Source: Deltaproteobacteria bacterium
GTDB taxonomy: Bacteria; Desulfobacterota; Desulfuromonadia; Geobacterales; Pseudopelobacteraceae
DNA: 54,922 nucleotides
Direction of reading: 5' to 3'
Assembly: GCA_021782545.1 (NCBI GenBank)
Contig: JAJXUW010000003.1
Coordinates: 1 to 54,922, forward strand
Shown: positions 9,405 through 19,655 of the stretch, one piece after another
Numbering within the stretch: position 1 is the first letter of the stretch
How the letters are laid out: every line of letters begins with the position of its first letter
Notes under the pieces: generated by a model
What the model saw: the letters and a program-made list of their open reading frames with translations, nothing else
What the model was told of the DNA's origin: nothing
The model's database searches: none
Translations under genes and position numbers: made by a program

Positions 9405-11606
9405 GTGCTCGATTCTGTAATTACTGATATGACCGCTTCAGTCAACCTCGAAAAGGCGATCTGTGCCGCAGTCAGAGAGTTGCATCTCGCCCGCCGTCAC
9501 TGGGGTTCGTACCCACCGGGGCATCCTGTGGTGCAACAAGCATTGGATCGACTGTCTTCAGCATATCAGAAACTGTGTGAATTGCAGACCGATCTCTCCA
9601 TTGGGGTAACGCGCGATGGCCTCTTGTATGGCGAGGCGTATATCGACAAGGCCGATCAACATTGCCGGGCCGTGGGGGCAGCGCTGTTCGAACGGGGCGT
9701 GGGCACCCTGCTTATCGGTAGACAGCCATCACGCGATGAAATAGCCCATCTGTTACATATCCTCACCATGAAACGCGAGGATATCCTGGCGGCAGGTGGT
9801 GTGGAGGCCCTTTGGCAGGCGACCGAACATAGCGCCATAAGGCTGCGTGGTATCCGCTACGACCGTTTCAGCGGTACAGAGGAATCAGAGCTCGACGCGG
9901 CATCAGGAGCCAGCAACCTGTGGGAACAGCTGGTCCGTCTTTTAATGCAGGGGCAGGTCGGGCTGGCAGGCCAGGAGCAGATGGGAGAGACGCGACCGGA
10001 AGTGTTGGCCGCCACCCTGAACGCCCTGTTTGCCCAGCGCATGGGCACCGGCAGCGGACTTTCCTCCAGCAGTATCAGGGATTCGCTTGCCACCATGCAG
10101 GCCATAGTACATGCCAACGTCCCCTCGGCAGCTGACGGCACAAGCGCCGCCCGAGGCGGGACCGCGCCCTATCCGACAACCAACGACCAGGCGGGTCTGG
10201 CCGCCTTCATCGCCGCTCTTGACCCGGCCCTGCGCCGCCAGATTTTAAACGGTTTTTGTGAAACCTCCAGCGGCGACCTAACTACCGAAGAGGCCTTTTT
10301 CCTGCATCTTGGACCTACCATGATGCAGGATACCTACGCCACCGCCGAACAATATGCCGCGACCCCTGCCTTGTTAAAAAAGATACTGCGCAAGATGGTC
10401 CCCCATGTAGCCAATGCCTATGAGATCAGCAGCGAGGAGGAAGAGGTCCGCGACAAGGTGAGGGTCCTCGTGCAGGAACACCGACAGGAGACCTATATCC
10501 CGGATGACTATTTTGCAGGGCTGCAGGATCTGATAATGGGCAATCCGATCGGCCAGCCCCCTCCCGAGCGTATTCGCGAGCTGCTGCGTACCCTTGAGAC
10601 CGCCGCCATAGAGAGCAGAGGAAGCGAAATCATCCTGCAGCTGGTTGTTACCGATCCCGAGGGGGAAAACAGCGATGAACTGATCCAGAACCTGTCTGAG
10701 ATGTGCGGTTATTTCCTGGAACTGGGTGACTACGGTCAGGTGCTCACTATCCTCAACCAGGCCGCCGCCCCTCACATTCCGCTCAAGCTGCGTCTGGCAC
10801 TGCGTGATGCCTTCAGTAAACGGGAATTTCTCGATGAAATACTCTCCGGGCTTATCATCTGGGGCAAGCCCAAGTACCAGCAGGTAGGCCTGCTGATCCA
10901 GGTTATCGGCAGACCGTTCATTGACCCGCTGCTGGACCGTCTGGCAGAAGAGGAAGGCATGTCGTTGCGTCGGTTTATGATGGACCGCGTACTGGCCTTC
11001 GGGGAGGCTGCACGGCCTGCCCTGCTCGACCGCCTTTCGGATAAGCGCTGGTATGTGCTGCGTAATATCATTATCATGTTGCGCAGCCTGGCACCTGGCC
11101 AAGAGGCCGAGCGGCTGCGCCCACTGATGAAACACGCCAACCCCAAGGTGCGGCAGGAGGTGCTCAAATCGCTCCTGCTGGCAGGTGACCCAATCGCTCA
11201 GCGCCAACTACAGCGTGACCTCGACGCCACCGATCGCGAGACGCAGCTCGCCGCACTGAACCTCGTCGATCGCAGCAGTCCACCTGAGGTAGCACAAAAA
11301 CTACTGCAGCTGCTCACCACCGGCGGCTATTCGCCGGTTGAATACGAACTTAAGGCCGCCTGTGTACAAGCCCTGTCAGAAACAGGTCGCAGTCAGGTGC
11401 TGCCGGAGCTTGGCAGACTGCTGCACAGTCGCAGCCTTTTGGGATTCAAGACGCTAAACCGTCTCAAGGCTGACATTGTACGCTCGCTGGAGCGGTATCC
11501 TGCGGATGCTGTGATGCCCCTTCTTGAGCGCCTTGCCAGAGGCTCAGACGAACTGGCAAAGCTGGCAGCCGAACAACTTAAGATTCTGCGGGGCAAGAAG
11601 GCATGA
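9405..11606 (+). CDS. HEAT-repeat protein with an N-terminal domain resembling that of the downstream HD-GYP protein
   Basis: Helical repeats in the C-terminal third (LDRLSDKRWYVLRNIIIMLRSL..., HANPKVRQEVLKSLLLAGD...). The start could also be Met at 9429. Confidence 0.8.
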   Translation: MLDSVITDMTASVNLEKAICAAVRELHLARRHWGSYPPGHPVVQQALDRLSSAYQKLCELQTDLSIGVTRDGLLYGEAYIDKADQHCRAVGAALFERGVGTLLIGRQPSRDEIAHLLHILTMKREDILAAGGVEALWQATEHSAIRLRGIRYDRFSGTEESELDAASGASNLWEQLVRLLMQGQVGLAGQEQMGETRPEVLAATLNALFAQRMGTGSGLSSSSIRDSLATMQAIVHANVPSAADGTSAARGGTAPYPTTNDQAGLAAFIAALDPALRRQILNGFCETSSGDLTTEEAFFLHLGPTMMQDTYATAEQYAATPALLKKILRKMVPHVANAYEISSEEEEVRDKVRVLVQEHRQETYIPDDYFAGLQDLIMGNPIGQPPPERIRELLRTLETAAIESRGSEIILQLVVTDPEGENSDELIQNLSEMCGYFLELGDYGQVLTILNQAAAPHIPLKLRLALRDAFSKREFLDEILSGLIIWGKPKYQQVGLLIQVIGRPFIDPLLDRLAEEEGMSLRRFMMDRVLAFGEAARPALLDRLSDKRWYVLRNIIIMLRSLAPGQEAERLRPLMKHANPKVRQEVLKSLLLAGDPIAQRQLQRDLDATDRETQLAALNLVDRSSPPEVAQKLLQLLTTGGYSPVEYELKAACVQALSETGRSQVLPELGRLLHSRSLLGFKTLNRLKADIVRSLERYPADAVMPLLERLARGSDELAKLAAEQLKILRGKKA

Positions 11607-12757
11607 GCACAGCCGACAAGACGCACAACCTCCATGACTTCATTCGGCACCTGCTTTCCGCAGCAGCAGCGGCTGGTCTGTATAGCATGTCCCACCAGCA
11701 GGTGGTACGGCTGATAGAGGTGGCTCATACCAGTCTGAGCAAAGCCTTGGAAGTCCGCCCGGACATCGCCATCCTCGAGGTGGACGGCGAGTTGGTGATC
11801 GATGCCGAACCGCAACCGTTCACACTGGTATTGGACCGATTCGCCAGGCTGCTGCAGGAAAACGGCATCGGACATCTGCGCTTTATGTCCGGTGTGTCGC
11901 CCGACGAGCTCACAACCTTTATCGGCATCCTTGCCAAACAGGATCACCGCGCCCTCGGCTCCGGCGATCATATACGGGTGGGACGGGTTGAAATGCCAGA
12001 GCTGGGCTCCGACGCAGGAAGTCTCGGCGCCGGCGCAACAGCTGCCGGCAGTGGGTATTTCAGCCTGGATGGCCTGCAGTCTGTCGAGCTGTCACGCCTG
12101 ACCGAGGTGTACGAGGCGGTCAGACGCAACGAGCGACTTAAACCGAGCGGCATCGCCGCCACGGTCGCCGAACTGGTCGAAGCGTTCAAACGCGAAGGAG
12201 AGGCGCTGTTGGTCATGGCGGCGCTGCGTGAGAAAGACGAATATACCTTTACCCATACCGCCAACGTCTGCATCCTCACCATGGCTCAAGCCATGTCGCT
12301 CGGGATCAGGGGACAACTGTTAAACGACATCGGCATGGCGGCCATGCTGCACGATATCGGGAAGATGTTTGTGCCGGACGAGATTCTGACCAAACCAGGC
12401 AGGCTGACTGACGAGGAATTTACTATCATGAAGGGCCATCCGGCCAAAGGTGCGCGGTATCTCCTGGAAACCCCAGGGGTACCAAGGCTGGCCGCCATTG
12501 TGGCATACGAGCATCACATGCGCGATGACCTGAGTGGCTACCCGCAACCGCCAGCGGGGTGGCACCTGAATATGGCCAGCCAGATGACCGGCATCTCGGA
12601 TATCTTTGATGCCATGCGCACCAGACGGCCGTACCAACCACCTAAAGAAACCGGCGAGATAGCCAACCTGCTCCTGTCGAAATCAGGTACGGAGTTCCCC
12701 GCGCCGTTGGTCCAGAATTTTCTCCTGCTGATTGCCCGCCGCACTAAGCAGCGTTAG
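11603..12757 (+). CDS. HD-GYP domain protein (predicted c-di-GMP phosphodiesterase)
   Basis: HDIGK...GRLTDEEFTIMKGHPAKGA...EHHMRDDLSGYP; ATGA overlap with upstream HEAT gene. Confidence 0.9.
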   Translation: MSTADKTHNLHDFIRHLLSAAAAAGLYSMSHQQVVRLIEVAHTSLSKALEVRPDIAILEVDGELVIDAEPQPFTLVLDRFARLLQENGIGHLRFMSGVSPDELTTFIGILAKQDHRALGSGDHIRVGRVEMPELGSDAGSLGAGATAAGSGYFSLDGLQSVELSRLTEVYEAVRRNERLKPSGIAATVAELVEAFKREGEALLVMAALREKDEYTFTHTANVCILTMAQAMSLGIRGQLLNDIGMAAMLHDIGKMFVPDEILTKPGRLTDEEFTIMKGHPAKGARYLLETPGVPRLAAIVAYEHHMRDDLSGYPQPPAGWHLNMASQMTGISDIFDAMRTRRPYQPPKETGEIANLLLSKSGTEFPAPLVQNFLLLIARRTKQR

Positions 12758-14583
12758 CACCCTTTCCGCCCCCTTTTGTCTTCGTACATCGCCAGGTCTG
12801 CATCGCGGATCGCCTCATGGATCCGCGCTGGCAGATGTGTCGTGGCATAGCCCAGGGAAAAACGGACCGGCACCCCGTGTTCAGAGGTGCGGCGGCCGTC
12901 TGAAAGCGTGTCCCGGGCCCGCTCCATAATGGTTTCCATCAGCTCTTCCCCAACCCCTTTGAGCAGCACCGCGAACTCATCGCCCCCCAGCCGGACAATG
13001 GTGTCACCGCCGCGGAACACCTCCCGCAGCAGCTCGGCGGCAGTCCTGATCAACGCATCACCATGATCGTGACCGTAGTGATCGTTCACCAGCTTCAAAC
13101 CATCCAGGTCCGCGATTACTACCGAAATGGGGCTGGTACGGCCTTGACGCAGATTTTCCAGCTCCGCCTCGAAGAATGCACGGTTAAAGAGCTGGGTTAA
13201 CTCGTCATGGGTACTGAGGTAGCGTAGCCGGTCTTCCATCTCCCGCCGTTTCGTCACATCCCGCGCCACATGCACCGCACCGACCAGATTACCCTCCATA
13301 TCGAAGGTCGGGTTTACCGTGATGTGGTAGTAACAGTCCATATGCGGGATATAGACCTCGGTTTCGTGGGGTTGCCTGTCGCGCAGCAGGGCCACATGGG
13401 GGCAGCTGTCTGGCGGGTGGCTGGCCCCGTGGAATTGAAGATAGCATGGAGCCCTGCCCTCAAGCCCGCCGCCATCACCAAGCCCCAGGCGCTCGCGGGC
13501 AGCCTTGTTGACATGGACGATCTGATGGGCTGTGTCGATAACCGTCACCAGATCGGGGATGGTGTCAAAGGTTTCGCGCCACTGTACGTTGGCAAGTTCC
13601 AGGGCGCTGCGGGCCCTGACACGTTCCTCTTCAAGTTTGAGACGCCCCATGAAACTACCCAGGCCTCGTGTGGCGGTCATCACCATTGAGGTCTCAGCGT
13701 CGGTCCAGGCGCGTTCGCGGTGCATGTCGTACAGGCAGGCAAAGCCCCACAGATGCCCCTCTTCAAAAATAGGGGTCATCAACAAGGAACGAATCCTCAG
13801 ACCGTCCAGTATGGAGCGTTCTTCAGGCGGGAAAGAGGTCCGCGGGCCGGAAACCAGCTTGCCGTGACGCAGCATGCGGTACCACCGCTCGATATAGGGC
13901 AACTCCGGGGCATCGGGGTCTATGCCGTCAAGCACCCGCAGCACCATGTCACCGCTGGCAAAACCGCTTACCAAGCGCACCTCCCGCTGGCTGAAGGCGA
14001 CCTCATGGTAGCTGAACAGACAGACCTTATCGGCCTGAGCCGCCTTGGCCATCTCCTGCAGGGCAAAATCGACGGCGTCCTGATTGGCATCGGCCGACAG
14101 CAGATACTGTATCGCCATATTCACGCCCGACAACAGGCGTGACTGCTGAGCAGCCAAACGCCTGCTACGCAGGGCGGCGGCCTCTTTTTGCAACACGAAG
14201 AAAAGCTGTTCGACATTCAGTGGTTTGAGCAGATACCCGTCGATCTTTAAATTGATGGCTTGGAGGAGGTGGTCGGTATCGTTGCAGGCAGAGATCACCA
14301 CAACCGGCACGGCAGGGCGCTCCTGTTTGATGTGGTACGTAAGCTCCAATCCCGACATGGTAGGCATTGTAAGATCGGTCAACACCAGGTCGGGCATATG
14401 ACGGCGAAACAGCTCAAGGGCGACCCGCCCGTTCTCGGCCAGGTGCAGCTCGCCACAGGTCGGGGCCAAAATACGGGCAACATGCTTGCGCACCTGCTCA
14501 TCATCTTCGGCAAAGAGGATCGTGAGTTCTCGGAGGTCCAGGGGGGTTATTGCTGGAAAGGCTGTTGTTGTAGATGACACCAT
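12754..14583 (-). CDS. Response regulator with GAF, PAS and GGDEF domains (predicted diguanylate cyclase)
   Basis: REC domain (LFAEDDEQVR...DLVLTDLTMPTMSG...YLLKPL), PAS, GGDEF (RLGGDEFAVLL) with RxxD I-site (RGGD) five residues upstream; Met at 14583. Confidence 0.9.
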   Translation of the reverse strand: MVSSTTTAFPAITPLDLRELTILFAEDDEQVRKHVARILAPTCGELHLAENGRVALELFRRHMPDLVLTDLTMPTMSGLELTYHIKQERPAVPVVVISACNDTDHLLQAINLKIDGYLLKPLNVEQLFFVLQKEAAALRSRRLAAQQSRLLSGVNMAIQYLLSADANQDAVDFALQEMAKAAQADKVCLFSYHEVAFSQREVRLVSGFASGDMVLRVLDGIDPDAPELPYIERWYRMLRHGKLVSGPRTSFPPEERSILDGLRIRSLLMTPIFEEGHLWGFACLYDMHRERAWTDAETSMVMTATRGLGSFMGRLKLEEERVRARSALELANVQWRETFDTIPDLVTVIDTAHQIVHVNKAARERLGLGDGGGLEGRAPCYLQFHGASHPPDSCPHVALLRDRQPHETEVYIPHMDCYYHITVNPTFDMEGNLVGAVHVARDVTKRREMEDRLRYLSTHDELTQLFNRAFFEAELENLRQGRTSPISVVIADLDGLKLVNDHYGHDHGDALIRTAAELLREVFRGGDTIVRLGGDEFAVLLKGVGEELMETIMERARDTLSDGRRTSEHGVPVRFSLGYATTHLPARIHEAIRDADLAMYEDKRGRKGC

Positions 14584-14779
14584 GGAAAGCCCTGTTTCCG
14601 ACGGCAGCAGATATGAACAGTTCGATTTTGTACCGTGGATACCTCCCCCTGTCAAGGAGGGCCAAACATTAGTTTAATTTCATGCAACAGCGCAACCGGG
14701 GAATCGGCATCGGCCACGGCACATCAGCGATGCATTGCCGCGGGGACCGGCCGCATAGCCGTGTTATCCGCCATTCTGG

Positions 14780-16210
14780 CTACGTTCTGAGCAGGTCGTG
14801 TTTTTTGAGCAGGCTGTACAGGGTCGGCCGACTTACTCCCAAGGTTTCCGCCGTTTTGACAATATTGCCGTCATTCCTTTTCAGCTCCTCGGCAATCAGT
14901 TCATACTCCACCGAGTCCTTAGCCTCTCTGAGTGTCCGCGGTCCCGCACAAAATGCCACGTGCGGGGCTGCGGAGATACCGGATATATCCGGCTCCCCCC
15001 CCAAGTCGACAGCGTCAATCGTTTTGGCATCACACATGATAACGGCCCGTTGCACACGGTTTCGAAGCTCGCGGACATTCCCGGGCCACGAATGCCCTTT
15101 GAGAAACGCGAGCGCTGACGGGCTGAAGCGTTGCGCACCCATCTTGTGTTCTTCGCTGAAAAGGCGGAGATAGTAATTGGCCAGCAGCATGATGTCCTCG
15201 CCTCGATTACGCAATGGCGGGAGGTCGATGACAATCACGCCAATCCGGTAAAACAGGTCCTCCCTGAAACGGCCCTCTTTAATGGCCGCACCGATATCGA
15301 TGTTGCTGGCACAGATCGGCCGGGTATCAACCGCAATATTCTCCCGTCCGCCGACACGCTGCAGCACCCCCTCCTGAAGAAAACGCAGTAGCTTTACCTG
15401 GAGGTTAACCGGCAACTCCCCGATCTCGTCAAGAAAAAGTGAGCCGTTATGTGCCTGTTGAAATTTGCCCTGCACCGTGGTGTGAGCCCCCGTGAACGCC
15501 CCCCGCTCATGGCCGAAAAATTCCGATTCAAGCAGATTTTCCGGGATGGCCCCACAGTTTATTGCCACAAAGGCCCCATTTTTGCGACTGCCTGCCATGT
15601 GCAGGGCCCGGGCCACCAATTCTTTGCCGGTCCCGCTTTCCCCCCCAATGAATACCGGCACATTCGTAGAGGCGACCTTGCGTATGTTAGAGAATATCTT
15701 CTGCATCTCCGGGCACTGGCCGATCATGCCCCACGAATCGCCGGCGGTCAGTTCAATCGAACGCTGAAGTTGGCGATTCTGTTCTTCAATATTGGCCAGA
15801 TGCAGGGCCCGTGAAATAATAATCTTCAATTCACTGAGACTGGGGGGCTTGGGGTAAAAATCATAGGCGCCAAGCCGAATTGCCTTTAAGGCGTTGGCCC
15901 GTTCGTCATTCCCGGTCAACATGATGACCTTTGTGGCTGGGCTCAGACTCAATATCTCGCCAAGACAGCGAAACCCTTCGACCTCCGAGTTTGCATGCGG
16001 AGGCAGGCCAAGATCCAATATCACCACTCGTGTCCTATATTCCTTGAACAGGGAGATGGCCTCGTTGGCGTCACCGGCAGTAACGGCGGCATATTCAGCC
16101 GCAAGCCCCCATTTGAGCTGCGAGCAGATAACGGCGTTGTCATCCACTATCAGGATCTTTTCCTGCAATGGCCCTTCTGCCGGAATTTTTTCAGCGTGGA
16201 CTGAACTCAT
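14780..16210 (-). CDS. prsR: Sigma-54-dependent response regulator, PEP-CTERM system PrsR type
   Basis: REC domain, AAA+ with GESGTGKE and GAFTGA, C-terminal Fis-type HTH (AETLGVSRPTLYSLLKKHDLL); next to PrsK-like kinase and exosortase locus. Confidence 0.88.
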   Translation of the reverse strand: MSSVHAEKIPAEGPLQEKILIVDDNAVICSQLKWGLAAEYAAVTAGDANEAISLFKEYRTRVVILDLGLPPHANSEVEGFRCLGEILSLSPATKVIMLTGNDERANALKAIRLGAYDFYPKPPSLSELKIIISRALHLANIEEQNRQLQRSIELTAGDSWGMIGQCPEMQKIFSNIRKVASTNVPVFIGGESGTGKELVARALHMAGSRKNGAFVAINCGAIPENLLESEFFGHERGAFTGAHTTVQGKFQQAHNGSLFLDEIGELPVNLQVKLLRFLQEGVLQRVGGRENIAVDTRPICASNIDIGAAIKEGRFREDLFYRIGVIVIDLPPLRNRGEDIMLLANYYLRLFSEEHKMGAQRFSPSALAFLKGHSWPGNVRELRNRVQRAVIMCDAKTIDAVDLGGEPDISGISAAPHVAFCAGPRTLREAKDSVEYELIAEELKRNDGNIVKTAETLGVSRPTLYSLLKKHDLLRT

Positions 16211-18272
16211 GCAACACCTCACTGGCAGGAAGCCAAACGGTGAAGGTCGTCCCCACCCCGACTGCACTTTCCACATCGATCCTGCCACCATGGGCCTGGA
16301 CTATCTGGCGTGATTGGAACAGGCCGATACCAAGTCCAGACTGTTTCGTTGAATGAAACGGGACAAAAAGCTCGTTCTGTATGAATTGACTCGTCATGCC
16401 ACAGCCGCTGTCACGTACCCTAAAGAATGCCTGATCTGCCTCCGAACCAACCTCGACGGTCACCGTCGCATCTGATGCTGATGCCTCCACTGCATTCACC
16501 AGCAGATTCATGGTCACTTTCTGCATCTCGCTCCGATCGAAAATAGGATACACCGCCTCGCCAAGCACCTTTATATGGCCACTACCCAACTGGTCGGCGC
16601 TGTCGCCTACCAGGCTCAACAAATTGCCCTTTTCAAAGTGAAGCGTCTTGTTCTTGTCAAGCGTCTTCAAGTTGCTAATTATACCATGTATTTTTTGAAC
16701 TGTACTCTGCAGGGAAATCAACAGATCCTTCTGATAATCAGGGTTGCCGATCAGTTGCGGGGCGTTTTCGGTGATCAGGGAGATAGCCGCCAACTGATTC
16801 TTGAGGTCATGCATGATAAAGGTCGCCACATTTCCTACCGCCGCCTCTTCACGGGACACCAGCAAGGCCTGTGAAAGCCGGTGGTGTCGAATGGTCTGAT
16901 ATGCCTGGCGGGCATAGGTCTTCATCAGATCAAAATCCTCATAGATATAGTTTTCATCTGGCTTGATCATCTCGCCGAGCACGATGAACCCCTCCATGGC
17001 CGGCTCACCAGGAAGAGGGACCACAAATGAGACCTTATGCCTCGACAGAAAAGGCCCGTTCTCCTCAAGTACCGCCTTGACGTGGTCTCTTACAAAGTAG
17101 ACCCACCCCCGCTCATGCATCAGTACGACAAGACTGTTTTGAGGCGTAACGACCTCTGCCTTCAGGTCCATCCGGCACGTTGCGGCAACGGTATACACGC
17201 GCCGCTGGTCATCATAGAGAAACAGGGCCGCCCCGCTCACCCCAAACGTGTTGCAATACATCTCGAGTACCGACTGCAGCATGTCATTCCAGGAGGTAGT
17301 CGAGAGCTGTTCGGTAAACAGGAGCCACTGGGTGCGATAATCGTATTTGTTCTGATAAAAATGTTTCATCAGAACGACCTTCAGCTCTCTGCGCACCCTC
17401 CCGGAAAAGCAGAGCAAGGCGATCCCAGTGCCGGTCAGAAAGACCACTGAGATGCCGATCGACCGTGAAAACAGACCTGAGCAATATTTAAGCCCCTCAC
17501 CAAAGGCCCCCAGGATAAGCAGGTATATCCCGACGGCAAACAACACCGCCGATTTCAAGGCCGCCTGACGCGATATGGTAATCTTGATGTTGACATCTCG
17601 ACGGGTAAACGCAAACACCATCAGCCCCCCGGCGATGATGAACATAAAGGAGCGAAATGACGCATAGCCGATATTGATGGTCCGATACAACAACGCCTGG
17701 CTGTAATAGAAAACCTGTACCGCCAGCATCAGACAGAGGGCGATCAGAAAGAATTTGATGTTCCATAACGCCTGGGGAGAGGCATTGATGAAGGTGGACT
17801 CAAACTGGACAAAGGCCACCACAAGGCAGATCATGATTACGACATAGTAATAGAATCCGGCAGTTGTCAGAAAAAGCAACGGTTCATGCGGAAAATCAGG
17901 ATTGTAGAAAAGTTGTTGCGGGGCAAGCAGGGCGGGAGGCAACACCAAAAAGCAGGAAAAGATGGTGACACCGCGGACAAAAAGACCGGACCGTCCCCAT
18001 TGTCCCGGACTGCGGGCGCAGGTGAGACTGCACAGAAGCCAGATAGGCACGAGCGCCCCTTCAATAAGCAGTGACCCCCGCAGCCATACCGCGTAACGGC
18101 TGATGAGAGGCGTCAACAGGATATCATCAACCACCACCGCCACCGCCGTCCCCAGCAGAAGCAGCGCAACCGTAAGAGAAGCCGGACGTTCAAAAAATCG
18201 TAGGCTGGCAATGGCCAAACCGGCCAAAAACAGGGCCGACAACCACGCCAATACAGTGGGAAGAACAGCCAT
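16191..18272 (-). CDS. prsK: Membrane histidine kinase, PEP-CTERM system PrsK type
   Basis: Multi-TM N-terminus, GAF-like region, FIMHDLKNQLAAISLI H-box, HATPase motifs (VNAVEAS, RDSGCGM, GLGIGL); overlaps prsR. Confidence 0.88.
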   Translation of the reverse strand: MAVLPTVLAWLSALFLAGLAIASLRFFERPASLTVALLLLGTAVAVVVDDILLTPLISRYAVWLRGSLLIEGALVPIWLLCSLTCARSPGQWGRSGLFVRGVTIFSCFLVLPPALLAPQQLFYNPDFPHEPLLFLTTAGFYYYVVIMICLVVAFVQFESTFINASPQALWNIKFFLIALCLMLAVQVFYYSQALLYRTINIGYASFRSFMFIIAGGLMVFAFTRRDVNIKITISRQAALKSAVLFAVGIYLLILGAFGEGLKYCSGLFSRSIGISVVFLTGTGIALLCFSGRVRRELKVVLMKHFYQNKYDYRTQWLLFTEQLSTTSWNDMLQSVLEMYCNTFGVSGAALFLYDDQRRVYTVAATCRMDLKAEVVTPQNSLVVLMHERGWVYFVRDHVKAVLEENGPFLSRHKVSFVVPLPGEPAMEGFIVLGEMIKPDENYIYEDFDLMKTYARQAYQTIRHHRLSQALLVSREEAAVGNVATFIMHDLKNQLAAISLITENAPQLIGNPDYQKDLLISLQSTVQKIHGIISNLKTLDKNKTLHFEKGNLLSLVGDSADQLGSGHIKVLGEAVYPIFDRSEMQKVTMNLLVNAVEASASDATVTVEVGSEADQAFFRVRDSGCGMTSQFIQNELFVPFHSTKQSGLGIGLFQSRQIVQAHGGRIDVESAVGVGTTFTVWLPASEVLHEFSPR

Positions 18273-18302
18273 CAGCGTTACCTCACGGGGGCGTCGTGAA
18301 TA

Positions 18303-19589
18303 CTACAGACGCCAGCATCGCACACCGGCCTGCTGTATGGCAAAACGGTCAAGGATGCCCTTGACGTCAACCACCAGCGGTGTCCCGTGAGACAGGCGAT
18401 GGAGATCTTCGGCAGTCAGACGGTGATAGGGACGGTGCGCAACGGCAATTATGATTACTGCCGCCGGTTGCAGCTGTTCAAACGGGCATAGCTGCAACCC
18501 GTATTCATGCATCGCCTCGGCTGCATCGGCCTGGGGGTCTGTCACCTGCACCACACAACCGTACTCCTCAAGTTCACGGATGATATCGATCACCTTGGAA
18601 TTACGAAGATCGGGGCAGTCCTCCTTGAAGGTCAATCCCAATACCGTTACCCGATCCCCCAGCACACTGTGACCGGCATGGATCATCTCCTTGACGGTCT
18701 TTTGGGCTATGAAACGCCCCATCCCGTCGTTTATGCGACGGCCTGACAAGATGACCTGGGGGATGTAGCCGATCTTTTCCGCCTTATGGGTCAGATAATA
18801 GGGATCTACACCGATGCAATGCCCACCGACCAGTCCCGGTTTGAATTTTAGAAAGTTCCATTTGGTACCGGCTGCCTCCAGAACCTCATTGGTATCTAGC
18901 CCCAGCCGGTCGAAGAGTAACGCCAGTTCGTTCATCAGGGCGATGTTCAGGTCGCGCTGCGTGTTCTCGATAACCTTGGCCGCCTCGGCCACCTTGATGG
19001 AGGGAGCCTTGTGCACACCCGCGGTCACCACCGAGCCATAGACTGCCGCCACAACCTCCAGAGTTGCGGCGTCCTGTCCCGAAACGACCTTTTTTATCTT
19101 GGTGAAGGTATGTTCCTTGTCGCCGGGGTTGATCCGTTCGGGGCTATAGCCGACGGTAAAATCACGGCCGCAGGTAAGCCCCGAGGCGCGCTCCAGGATA
19201 GGTACGCACTCATCCTCGGTGACGCCCGGATAGACCGTCGATTCGTAAACCACAATATCACCACGCTTCAGGGCCTTCCCCGCCGTTTCCGAAGCCCTGA
19301 ACATCAGGGTGAGATCTGGTTTGTTGGCCTCATCCACCGGTGTCGGTACGGCTACGATATGAAAATCGGCCAGAGACAACTGTTCGAGCCTGTCAGTAAA
19401 CAGTATGTCAGCCGCCTGCAGCTCATCTGCCGTCACCTCACCGGTGCGGTCGTGACCAGCCTTCAACTCTGCTATTCGCACCGGGTTGATGTCGAACCCG
19501 ATGGTGCGATGCACTTTACCGAATGTTACCGCCACCGGCAGACCAACATAGCCAAGCCCTATAACCGAAATGGTACGCTCAGTATGCAT
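18303..19589 (-). CDS. Nucleotide sugar dehydrogenase (TviB/WbpA-like UDP-sugar 6-dehydrogenase)
   Basis: VIGLGYVGLPVA, GYSPERINPGD, GGHCIGVDPYYL, LGLTFKEDCPDLRNSKV motifs. Confidence 0.92.
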   Translation of the reverse strand: MHTERTISVIGLGYVGLPVAVTFGKVHRTIGFDINPVRIAELKAGHDRTGEVTADELQAADILFTDRLEQLSLADFHIVAVPTPVDEANKPDLTLMFRASETAGKALKRGDIVVYESTVYPGVTEDECVPILERASGLTCGRDFTVGYSPERINPGDKEHTFTKIKKVVSGQDAATLEVVAAVYGSVVTAGVHKAPSIKVAEAAKVIENTQRDLNIALMNELALLFDRLGLDTNEVLEAAGTKWNFLKFKPGLVGGHCIGVDPYYLTHKAEKIGYIPQVILSGRRINDGMGRFIAQKTVKEMIHAGHSVLGDRVTVLGLTFKEDCPDLRNSKVIDIIRELEEYGCVVQVTDPQADAAEAMHEYGLQLCPFEQLQPAAVIIIAVAHRPYHRLTAEDLHRLSHGTPLVVDVKGILDRFAIQQAGVRCWRL

Positions 19590-19655
19590 GAAAGCCCCCT
19601 CCGCAGACGTTCAATCCTGTCACCAGCAACGTATCCAAAGCCTCAAGGCAGGCAT

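Noticed and set aside
10374-11207. 277-aa minus-strand ORF inside the HEAT-repeat gene
   Set aside because: Antisense to a convincing CDS, with no domain or SD.
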